Assembly: GCA_002428445.1 (NCBI GenBank)
Contig: DIWJ01000021.1
Location: 1 to 14,038 of the forward strand
Source: Syntrophaceae bacterium UBA6109
Lineage (GTDB): Bacteria; Desulfobacterota; Syntrophia; Syntrophales; UBA6109
DNA: 14,038 bases
Direction: 5' to 3'
Numbering within the stretch: position 1 is the first letter of the stretch; the number at the start of each line of letters is the position of its first letter. The position numbers and the translations under genes are program-made. The notes beneath the pieces were generated by a model. That model did not search any database. It saw only the letters and a program-made list of their open reading frames with translations, and was not told where the DNA came from. Positions 1 through 5,900 of this stretch are shown one piece after another.

Positions 1-1
1 A

Positions 2-199
2 AATCACCTCTTCGATTATTCCTCCGCAGTGATTTTTTCGTCAAAAACCAGGCCAGCGGATAAGTCAGCTTTCTCATACAAGAAATTTGATGGCGAGGCT
101 TATGCCATGAAAAAGATGCTTATGGAAGAGGAGATTGCGTTTGCCATCGGGGAGGCCAAGACGGGCACGGTTCCGCAGCGTACGTGTCGAGAACAATAA
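2..199 (+). pseudogene. Possible IS3-family orfA remnant, 5' end outside window
   Basis: An open frame enters from the left edge and stops at a TAA at 197-199. Its last 30 residues (MKKMLMEEEIAFAIGEAKTG, then TVPQRTCREQ) resemble the start of IS3-family OrfA proteins, which typically run MKKxRFTEEQIAFALxQAExGTPVxEVCRK. The similarity ends at the CRE, where a helix-turn-helix continuation is expected, so the copy would be truncated. The frame upstream of the Met is not recognised. It lies on the opposite strand to the better-preserved IS3 remnant at 1324-1700, so the two are unlikely to be halves of one copy. The call rests on a short stretch remembered from the family and could be coincidence. 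Confidence 0.3.
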
Positions 200-402
200 C
201 CACAGCATTATCACGGTTATCGTCTTTGCCTTGTGTCCGCTCTACGCTCCTTGCTCCGGAGAGATCGTCATGACATCTCTTTCCCGGCGGACACTGATAG
301 ATATTTTGCTCTTGTCAACGATATCGAAAAAAAGCTTCTGACCTTGGGTGTCGGTATCTGCTGCCAAAATTTCTCTAGCGATTGATCTGCCATTGATAAG
401 TG

Positions 403-432
403 TTGTACTTGACAAAACATGAGGCGCCTGCT
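403..432 (+). promoter_or_regulatory. Candidate operator/promoter: TTGT-N5-ACAA dyad, TTGACA, and CATG-AGGCGCCTGCT
   Basis: TTGTACTTGACAA at 403-415 is a dyad (TTGT/ACAA), resembling but slightly longer than the TNGTNNNACNA operators of FadR-type regulators. It contains a TTGACA -35-like hexamer (409-414). Just downstream is CATG (418-421) followed by AGGCGCCTGCT (422-432). The same combination of TTGACA, CATG and the identical 11-mer recurs upstream of the MFS gene at 8394-8433. No good -10 lies 17 bp from the TTGACA here, so the promoter role is uncertain. Autoregulation by the downstream regulator is an inference. Confidence 0.35.
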
Positions 433-443
433 AGGGCAACCAA

Positions 444-465
444 GAATTATACGTGGAATTATAAT
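444..465 (+). promoter_or_regulatory. AT-rich repeat with TATAAT
   Basis: GAATTATA occurs at 444-451 and again at 456-463. The second copy runs into a perfect TATAAT (460-465). The arms ATTATA (446-451) and TATAAT (460-465) also form an inverted repeat with an 8-nt spacer. TATAAT could be a -10 box, but no matching -35 is visible 16-19 bp upstream. An activator-dependent promoter or an operator are alternatives. Confidence 0.3.
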
Positions 466-517
466 AGACATCTGCATTGGAGCGCGATTGTATGACTCCT
501 GAACTCCAGTTAACGTC

Positions 518-537
518 GTAATAAAACGTAATAAAAC
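518..537 (+). repeat. Tandem 10-bp duplication CGTAATAAAA x2
   Basis: CGTAATAAAA is repeated exactly at 518-527 and 528-537, ending 1 nt before the regulator start codon. It occupies the place where a ribosome binding site should be, and no purine-rich Shine-Dalgarno is visible there. Confidence 0.6.
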
Positions 538-538
538 C

Positions 539-1225
539 ATGACGAGCAAACATCTTGAAAAATCAACCCGCCAGGACATCTACGAAAAAATCCGCGACGA
601 CATCACATTCGGACGCTTTACCTCCGGCGAGCGGCTGAAGGAAGAGAAGCTTTCGGACCTTTATGGGGTCAGCCGGAGCCCGATTCGGGAGGCGTTGCGA
701 CAGCTCGAATCCGAAGGATTGATCAGCTTCGAAAGAAACAAGGGCATCGAGGTCATAAAACTTTCCGCCCGACAAATGGAAGAAATCTACGATGTCCGTG
801 AGTTGCTGGAGAGCCAGGCGGTGAAGATGGCCGTCGCGAAGGTAACGAAAAAGGAGATCGCTTACCTGGAAGGCCTTTACAGAAAGATGATCAAGGCGGC
901 CAAAAGCCAGGACAAGCAGGCGTGGCTCGAAAACAATACACTGTTTCATGGGTTCTTCCGCGATAAAGCCGACAATGATTGCTTATCTCAGCTCATCATG
1001 ATGCTGAAAAGACGAATCTACAGGTACCAATACATGCCGCTCAGCTATCCCCATGTTATTGAAACCTATGCCAAGCATCATGCGGCGCTGATCGAATGCT
1101 GCAAGAAGAAGAATGCGATTCTGGCTGAGAAGATCATGAGACTCCACGTGCGCACAGTGAAGGACGTCGTTACGAAGGATGTTGTTGAGTCTTTCCTGTC
1201 GGCGAGCCGGAAACAGCGAATTTAG
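539..1225 (+). CDS. GntR-family transcriptional regulator, FadR/FCD subfamily
   Basis: This is a 228-residue cytoplasmic DNA-binding repressor or activator. The N-terminal winged helix-turn-helix spans about residues 10-75 and has the characteristic GVSRSPIREALRQLESEGLI (43-62). The C-terminal all-helical FCD domain begins near the EEIYDVRELLE motif. It keeps the spaced histidines (LFHGFF, KHHAAL, MRLHV) that in this family bind a metal and contact a carboxylate ligand. Members commonly sense organic acids such as lactate, glycolate or citrate. That fits the nearby lyase, MFS carrier and citrate lyase, although the ligand cannot be read from sequence. The ATG at 539 gives the usual family N-terminus, but no Shine-Dalgarno precedes it and a tandem repeat sits there instead. 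It is separated from the lyase gene by an IS3 remnant. Confidence 0.93.
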   Translation: MTSKHLEKSTRQDIYEKIRDDITFGRFTSGERLKEEKLSDLYGVSRSPIREALRQLESEGLISFERNKGIEVIKLSARQMEEIYDVRELLESQAVKMAVAKVTKKEIAYLEGLYRKMIKAAKSQDKQAWLENNTLFHGFFRDKADNDCLSQLIMMLKRRIYRYQYMPLSYPHVIETYAKHHAALIECCKKKNAILAEKIMRLHVRTVKDVVTKDVVESFLSASRKQRI

Positions 1226-1254
1226 CGGTCAAATCCTGGTGCGGAATTCTTTCT

Positions 1255-1321
1255 CAACCTGCCCCCGAAAAGCGGTCCATTTTCCATGTTAGGGCACCGA
1301 GGGTTCCCCCAAAAGTGGTCC
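1255..1321. repeat. IS3-type terminal sequence with a second partial copy
   Basis: CAACCTGCCCCCGAAAAGCG (from 1255) continuing into GTCCAT resembles the terminal inverted repeat of an IS3-family element, and lies just outside the transposase stop codon at 1324. A closely similar block, CCCCCAAAAGTGGTCC, recurs at 1306-1321, about 45 bp away. No matching left end is visible on the other side of the transposase remnant, so the element is truncated. Confidence 0.5.
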
Positions 1322-1323
1322 TC

Positions 1324-1700
1324 TCAGGCAGTTCGTTTTCCGACCTCAAGAAGCCCGGGTCTGGCGCAATCACAGGGCGTCCTGTAGCCGAGAGAACTGT
1401 GAGGTCGATGCTCATTGTAGTCCACTCGTCAAGTTCAAATATTCATCACAGGCATCCTCCAGAGACAAAAACCAGTTCGCGTTCAGGCATTCCTCTCGGA
1501 GGCCGCCGATAAACGATTCCGCAATGGCATTGTCCGTCGGCTTCCCCGGCCTGGAAAAGTCCATGGAGACCGGGTTTTCGTCAGCCCACGGTCAGAGACC
1601 TTGCCACGAACTCGGGGCCGTTGTCACAACCGATACTTCTGAGGATGTCCCGCCCGGACTTGATCCAGAGGATGGCATGGCTGCATACAAAAGATTCACG
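1324..1700 (-). pseudogene. Degraded IS3-family transposase OrfB, 3' end, frameshifted
   Basis: Read on the minus strand, three frames in turn give the C-terminal half of an IS3 DDE transposase. The first is a DNGPEFVARSL block (near 1590-1630). The second is WADENPVSMDFSRPGKPTDN, followed by an AESFIGGLREECLNANWFLS-type block (about 1460-1590). The third is DYNEHRPHSSLGYRTP, ending at the stop at 1324-1326. These are the conserved DNGPEF, the glutamate-bearing ESF segment, and the YNxxRPHSSLG tail of the family. At least two frameshifts separate them, and everything 5' of DNGPEF is missing or unrecognisable, so it cannot make active transposase. The break lies next to the lyase leader. The plus-strand reading frame through this region is an antisense artefact. 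Confidence 0.85.
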
Positions 1701-1733
1701 CGTAAATTGGAGTGTCTGACAGTATTCAATCAT

Positions 1734-1739
1734 AAGGAG
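1734..1739 (+). promoter_or_regulatory. Ribosome binding site deciding the lyase start
   Basis: AAGGAG ends 9 nt before the ATG at 1749. This start also coincides with the beginning of superfamily similarity, so the in-frame upstream start at 1524, which would add 75 residues read from the IS3 remnant, is rejected. Confidence 0.8.
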
Positions 1740-1748
1740 CCAACGAGC

Positions 1749-2681
1749 ATGAAGAAATCTAAAGTTCTGCGGAAAGCCATCATGGAGCGCCGGGCCGTCA
1801 CCGTGCCCGGCTGTCACGACGCCCTGTCGGCCAAGGTTATCGAGAAGGCCGGCTTCGAGGCCGTCCAGATCTCGGGCTACGGCCTGGCCGGGTCCTACCT
1901 CGGCAAGCCGGACGTCGGTCTGGTCCGTATGAAAGACGTCCTCGACATGTCCTGGAATATTGCCCAGGCCGTTTCGATCCCGGTCATGGCCGACATCGAC
2001 ACCGGCGGCGGTAATGCCGTCAACGCGGCATGGATCACCGAACGTCTGATTGCCATGGGCCTGGCCGGCATGAATATCGAGGACCAGGTCTTTCCCAAAC
2101 GTTGCGGCCACATGGCCGGCAAGGAAGTTATCTCCGCAGAGGAAATGGCCGGGAAGGTGCAGGCCTGCGCGGCCGTCAGAGACAAGGCCGACAAGGATTT
2201 CGTCATCAACGCCCGGACCGACGTTTTCGCAAGCATGGGGCTGGCCGAAGCCATCAAACGCTGCAACATCTACCTCAAGGCCGGCGCCGACCTGGCCTTC
2301 ATCGACGGCATCAGGAACCGGGCCGACATCGACAAAGCGGTCAAATCAATCAAGGGACCGTTGTCGGTCAACCTCATGGACGGCATCACCGGCATGAAGA
2401 CCGAATTGATCCCCATCCCCGAGCTGCAGAAGATGGGTGTCGCCCGGGTGTCCCTCCCGGTGGCTTCCATCATGGTCGCCCACAAGGCGCTCGTCGCCTT
2501 CTTCCGGGCGCTCAAAACGTCGCCGACCGGCACTCTGCCCGGCCAGACGCAGTGGGTTTCGTCTTTCGAGGAGTACACCGATTTTGTCGGGCTTAAGGAT
2601 TACCGGATCATGGAGAACGAATACCTGCCCCACGCGCGCGTCAAGGCAAAATACAAAGGCGTCAAGAAAATCGTCGGGTAA
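1749..2681 (+). CDS. Isocitrate lyase/PEP mutase-superfamily carboxylate lyase (2-methylisocitrate or 2,3-dimethylmalate lyase-like)
   Basis: This is a 310-residue cytoplasmic enzyme with a TIM-barrel fold, about the length of PrpB-type lyases. Visible active-site elements are the SGYGLAGSYLGKPD segment (42-55), metal ligands in ADIDTGGG (Asp82, Asp84), IEDQ (Glu111-Asp112), the catalytic loop KRCGH (117-121, Cys119 as general acid/base), and NARTD (Arg156). The loop cysteine marks a C-C bond lyase rather than PEP mutase or phosphonopyruvate hydrolase. Family members cleave 2-methylisocitrate (to succinate and pyruvate), 2,3-dimethylmalate (to propionate and pyruvate), or decarboxylate oxaloacetate. 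The exact substrate is not decided by the motifs. No methylcitrate synthase or dehydratase is nearby, which weakens a standard methylcitrate-cycle role. The start is set by AAGGAG at 1734-1739. Confidence 0.88.
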   Translation: MKKSKVLRKAIMERRAVTVPGCHDALSAKVIEKAGFEAVQISGYGLAGSYLGKPDVGLVRMKDVLDMSWNIAQAVSIPVMADIDTGGGNAVNAAWITERLIAMGLAGMNIEDQVFPKRCGHMAGKEVISAEEMAGKVQACAAVRDKADKDFVINARTDVFASMGLAEAIKRCNIYLKAGADLAFIDGIRNRADIDKAVKSIKGPLSVNLMDGITGMKTELIPIPELQKMGVARVSLPVASIMVAHKALVAFFRALKTSPTGTLPGQTQWVSSFEEYTDFVGLKDYRIMENEYLPHARVKAKYKGVKKIVG

Positions 2682-3068
2682 CGGCTTGAGCGACAGCATT
2701 TGAGGTGGCGTCGAAGCCGCCCCTGCCCTAGGGGGCTACAGAAGCTGGTTCCGTCGGTTTCCCTCCGTCTTTATTGATGACCATCCTCACATGGACGTAA
2801 CGATTCCCGTGAATCCGATGGGTTTTTCATAAACGAAAGATCTTTTGACCGGTATGGTGAAAAAGCCCTCCGCAGAACATGAGCAGCGCTCTCACTATCG
2901 CCCAGCCGTAGAAAAAGGCGGGCTGTTTGCCTGGATTCATGTCCGTCCTGTATGGCAGCTGAAATGGCTGAAGAAGAACCTGTGTTTCCGGAGAGGGTCA
3001 TATAGGGAGATCGTCATGAACTGTCAATGAAAAACTCTCCCCGATGTCGGCGGAATGACCACCCTTTC
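2682..3068. other. Gene-free stretch downstream of the lyase
   Basis: No supportable gene is seen on either strand; short open frames at 2771-3001 (minus) and 2845-3030 (plus) have no recognisable motifs or ribosome binding sites. A small hairpin, CCCCT-GCCCT-AGGGG (2720-2734), may end transcription of the lyase gene but lacks a T-run. The segment 2987-3019 shares TCCGGAGAG and ATCGTCATGA with 255-273, where the two blocks are directly joined. Confidence 0.45.
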
Positions 3069-3157
3069 TGTCACCCCCGCGAAGGCGGGGTCCAGCGCTC
3101 TGCGTGACACGGGAAGAGTCTTCAGGACGCTGGATTCCCGCTTTCGGGGGAATGACA
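3069..3157. repeat. REP-like composite palindrome, two inverted arms
   Basis: The left arm (3069-3100) begins TGTCACCCCCGCGAAGGCGG and the right arm (3126-3157) ends in GCTTTCGGGGGAATGACA. They are inverted, diverged copies of the common bacterial repeat GTCATTCCCGCGAAAGCGGG, around a short centre. A second, interrupted example lies at 13619-13707. Such pairs are typically intergenic and can stabilise or terminate transcripts. Confidence 0.75.
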
Positions 3158-3177
3158 AATGAAGAAAGCTTCCCGTC

Positions 3178-3198
3178 GCCCCCGCGAAGGACGGGGGC
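3178..3198 (-). terminator. Strong hairpin just after the DUF4197 stop codon
   Basis: GCCCCCG (3178-3184) pairs with CGGGGGC (3192-3198) around a 7-nt loop, about 10 nt beyond the stop codon at 3209. It looks like another diverged REP arm (CCCGCGAAGG). No U-run follows, so intrinsic termination is not certain. It may instead protect the 3' end of the four-gene minus-strand transcript. Confidence 0.45.
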
Positions 3199-3208
3199 GG
3201 AATCGGCT

Positions 3209-3946
3209 TTATTGCGGCTTGCCGAAGACGGTCTTCAGGAGATCCGTCACCCTTGCGGCGGGATCGGCGCGTATCTTCTTCTCTTCCTCGCCGACCATGA
3301 CGAAGAGCCCCTCCAGCGCCTTGTTGGTCACATAATGATCGAGATCCACCGATTCCTTGGGGATCAGCGGGATGTTTTCAGCAGGCGCCATCATCGCCTT
3401 GTAGGCCTTCGCCACCCCCGCCTTGTTCATGTTTTCCACGACCACCGGCTTGAACTCATCGTAGAGATGTTTCGACGTCTTGTCCTTGAAATACTCTGTT
3501 GCCGCCGTATCCCCTCCCTGGAGGATTTTCCGGGCATCGTCGAACGTCATCGCCTTGATGGCACCAACGAAAAGAACCGTGGCCTTTGGCGCCGCCGCCT
3601 CGGCCGCACGATTCATCGCAAGCGTAAAATCGTCGACCTGTTTCTGAAAGCCCAGCTTGGCAACGACATCGGCAACCTTCTGGGCCTTCTCGGGAAGAAG
3701 AATCTTCACCATCGCGTTGCCGAAATAGCCGTCCGTTTTCGACACCGCCTTGACGGCGTTCTCCGTACCGATGGCAAGCGCCTCCTTCAGCCCCGAAACG
3801 GTCGTATTCTGATCCGGACCGGACTGCAGCATGCCGCTCTTCATTCCGGGAAGCTCCTTCAGGATGTCGTCGAAGAGGCCGGCCCCGGCCGGACAGGCGG
3901 AGCCCATCGCCCCGAGCAGCAACAAGATTCGCAACGTCTTTTTCAT
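3209..3946 (-). CDS. DUF4197 family exported protein
   Basis: This 245-residue protein has an N-terminal signal sequence ([20 protein letters not shown], with likely cleavage around AGA/GLFDD). The mature part is mostly helical and matches the DUF4197 pattern: [14 protein letters not shown] near the N-terminus, an [14 protein letters not shown] stretch, [16 protein letters not shown] in the middle and [20 protein letters not shown] toward the C-terminus. The family is widespread in proteobacteria and has no established function. The sequence GSAC is a poor lipobox because the -3 residue is Gly, so I favour periplasmic secretion over lipidation. The ATG at 3946 sits 7 nt from GGAGG. The ATG two codons upstream (3952) would leave only 1 nt of spacing. 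It is last in the four-gene minus-strand run, 67 nt after the preceding gene. Confidence 0.85.
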   Translation of the reverse strand: MKKTLRILLLLGAMGSACPAGAGLFDDILKELPGMKSGMLQSGPDQNTTVSGLKEALAIGTENAVKAVSKTDGYFGNAMVKILLPEKAQKVADVVAKLGFQKQVDDFTLAMNRAAEAAAPKATVLFVGAIKAMTFDDARKILQGGDTAATEYFKDKTSKHLYDEFKPVVVENMNKAGVAKAYKAMMAPAENIPLIPKESVDLDHYVTNKALEGLFVMVGEEEKKIRADPAARVTDLLKTVFGKPQ

Positions 3947-4013
3947 CGTCATTCCTCCCTTCCTGCCGGTCAGAAACCGAACCGCCGCGACAGCGGGCGC
4001 GGATGGCCGGGTT

Positions 4014-5183
4014 TCAATAAGCCGGGTTCCCCACAACGGGACGGTAGAGATAGAGATTCCACCGGATGAAACTCGCGCTCTTTTCAAAATCCTCGTAGGA
4101 ATTGCACACGTAGGTGACGACCAGACTTCTTCCCCGGGCGAATTCCAGGTGTTCCTTGCCGGCGTAGCAGAAATTGTTCTTGTCGTACCTCGGACTGCCC
4201 CGGTCGACTTCCGGAATGGATCCGATCAGGGTCTGCGGTTCGGTCCACGGGCCTTCCAGCGCATCCGCCGTCTGATAGAGCATCCGGTCGCCGTTGTTTC
4301 GAAGGGACATGTGGACGGCGATCCATTTCCCGCTCTCGGGATGGTGCCTCACGCTCATCTCCGAAACGGCCGCATCGAGGACGACCCTGACCTCCGCATG
4401 CTTCAGTTCCTTTTCCCACCGTCCGTCTTTTGTCAAGTACTCGATGGCGCGGGCCGGATCATCCAGTCTCCCGGTGGGAATGCGGGCAAGGATGTTGCCC
4501 AGGACGCTCACTCCTTCTTCTGTCGCGCTGTAGAGCGGGTAGAAGTAGACATGGCCCCCGTGAAGGACCGACGTCGTCGCGAAGGCCCTGATGCCCCGCG
4601 GCATTCCCGGCGTCAGGTCGATATAGTCGACAGCCCAGCTGTTCGGATCGGGCCCCGTGAAGTCGCGGATCCTGGCGATCCTGTGCCCGGCGATCGCGAA
4701 CTTGAAGGGCCCCTCGACCCGGGGATCCGCCTTCACGGATACCAGCGGAACGTAAAGCGTGCGATTGACCATGAAGGGATCCTGCGGCCACAGCCATTCC
4801 CCGTCGCCGAAGGACGAAGCGAATTCTCCATTTTTCTTCTTCAGGAAATACCGGATTTGAAATTGCGCGCCGCCGGTGCAGGTCGAGATCGCCAGGGTGG
4901 TCCCGAGAACCACTTTCATACCGGCGCGATCGCGGCGGCCTTCCTGATCGGAAACGAAGGTATCTCCGAAAAGCCACAGGACGCGCCCGTCATTGAGCCC
5001 GATGGAATAGGCCCCGTCGCCGCCATACCATCCGTCCCTGTCGGGAAACCCGGGAAGGCATACCGCCGCTGCGGATCGCGGATCCTCATCCCTATCCCGA
5101 ATGGCCGTACACGATAAGAGGAGGATGCAGCAGAGCAGCATGGCGAGCCAGGCCGCCTTTGTTCCTGCGCTTCGGGGGTTCAT
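4014..5183 (-). CDS. DUF4185/DUF5005-like lipoprotein, probable beta-propeller
   Basis: This is a 389-residue predicted lipoprotein. A basic/hydrophobic signal ends in the lipobox LLLSC with Cys25 as the lipidation site. The mature protein begins with GGDGAYSIGLNDGRVLWLFG, continuing DTF (54-76), the 'WxFGDT' motif of DUF4185/DUF5005 proteins, which are related to five-bladed glycosidase-like propellers. Later aromatic, Gly- and Pro-rich strands (EGPFKFAIAGHRI, ALEGPWTEPQTL) also suit that fold. Whether it hydrolyses or only binds a glycan is unknown. A GAGG motif is 5 nt upstream of the ATG. It follows the transglutaminase-like gene after 22 nt, and the two are very likely co-transcribed. 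Confidence 0.7.
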   Translation of the reverse strand: MNPRSAGTKAAWLAMLLCCILLLSCTAIRDRDEDPRSAAAVCLPGFPDRDGWYGGDGAYSIGLNDGRVLWLFGDTFVSDQEGRRDRAGMKVVLGTTLAISTCTGGAQFQIRYFLKKKNGEFASSFGDGEWLWPQDPFMVNRTLYVPLVSVKADPRVEGPFKFAIAGHRIARIRDFTGPDPNSWAVDYIDLTPGMPRGIRAFATTSVLHGGHVYFYPLYSATEEGVSVLGNILARIPTGRLDDPARAIEYLTKDGRWEKELKHAEVRVVLDAAVSEMSVRHHPESGKWIAVHMSLRNNGDRMLYQTADALEGPWTEPQTLIGSIPEVDRGSPRYDKNNFCYAGKEHLEFARGRSLVVTYVCNSYEDFEKSASFIRWNLYLYRPVVGNPAY

Positions 5184-5205
5184 AGTCGCCTCGTACAGGG
5201 AGGAG

Positions 5206-5853
5206 TCAAGGCTTCGCAGTCGCCGGCTGCTTCAGGGCCTTCTTTCGCTGCTGCTTCTGGTACGACGCCAGTTCACGGAAAGCCACAATCTTCCTGCCCC
5301 TGTATTTCTCATAGTCGGCAATAAATGCCGCCGTGTCGGAATAAGGGCCTGCAACATGCCCGGGACGATTCGAGTCCGCGAAGAACCAGGTCTTGCCGCC
5401 GCGTTTGAAACTCACCAGCCAGTGCAGCCGCAATGTGTTCCCGCGGATCTGCACCGGCTCGAACTCGATCATCAGATACTTCGGATCGCTCTGCGGATCG
5501 ATGCGACTGAGCGTCTCCACGGCAAAGCGCGAGAGGTCCACGCAGACGCCGGTCCTGTTCTCAAACAATTCGGCCGGGGAGTATATCGGAGGCGCCGCCT
5601 GCTTCGCCCTCTGCGTCTCGGAAAGATTCATCGCGCGCGCCGCGTCGTAGGAGAAGTTGGCGGCAAGCCACCGGCTGATATCTTCCGGTGTGTGCCAGCC
5701 GGCCAGGGCCTCGGCATAGGATCCGGCCGCCGGGAACGCAACGGCTGAATCGCGCGGCTGCTGCGGTTCGTCCGGCAAACGTTCCGCGCCCGAAACGCCG
5801 CCTGCCCAGCCGGCGAGACAAAGAAATACGATCAGTGCAAACGCCTTGCGCAT
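5206..5853 (-). CDS. Exported transglutaminase-like cysteine peptidase-fold protein
   Basis: This is a 215-residue protein with an N-terminal signal peptide (hydrophobic residues 4-20, likely cleavage after VSGA at about 23). The transglutaminase-like core is marked by NRTGVCVDLSRF with nucleophile Cys104, a His in LRLHWLVSF (His144) and an Asp in FFADSNRPG (Asp160). These are in the C-H-D order and spacing expected for the superfamily. Many bacterial members act as peptidases or amide-crosslink enzymes rather than true transglutaminases. The C-terminus is Lys/Gln-rich (YQKQQRKKALKQ). GGGAGGA lies 7 nt before the ATG at 5853. The gene is 47 nt downstream of the CHAT gene and 22 nt upstream of the DUF4185-like gene. 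Confidence 0.8.
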   Translation of the reverse strand: MRKAFALIVFLCLAGWAGGVSGAERLPDEPQQPRDSAVAFPAAGSYAEALAGWHTPEDISRWLAANFSYDAARAMNLSETQRAKQAAPPIYSPAELFENRTGVCVDLSRFAVETLSRIDPQSDPKYLMIEFEPVQIRGNTLRLHWLVSFKRGGKTWFFADSNRPGHVAGPYSDTAAFIADYEKYRGRKIVAFRELASYQKQQRKKALKQPATAKP

Positions 5854-5900
5854 TCTGTCTTCCTCCCTATCCTGACGCTGCATGGGAATGCCGTTATCGG

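Larger units (their letters stand above)
200..538. other. Non-coding region upstream of the GntR regulator
   Basis: I see no convincing gene here. The sequence is more AT-rich than the rest of the window. It carries an inverted pair ATAACC...GGTTAT (about 195-221), a TTGT-N5-ACAA dyad, and two sets of short direct repeats listed separately. It most likely holds the promoter and operator region of the regulator gene that follows. Confidence 0.5.

Noticed and set aside
268..579. 103-codon minus-strand frame upstream of the regulator
   Set aside because: No recognisable motif or ribosome binding site, and it overlaps the regulator start and repeats.
1524..1748. N-terminal extension of the lyase from an upstream in-frame start
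   Set aside because: The extra 75 residues come from reading antisense through an IS3 remnant; the ATG at 1749 has a good AAGGAG and begins the family similarity.
2771..3030. Small open frames on both strands (76 and 61 codons)
   Set aside because: No ribosome binding site, no motif, and overlapping one another; likely chance.
3831..5117. 428-codon open frame on the plus strand
   Set aside because: Antisense to the DUF4185-like and DUF4197 genes, which have signal peptides, ribosome binding sites and family motifs.
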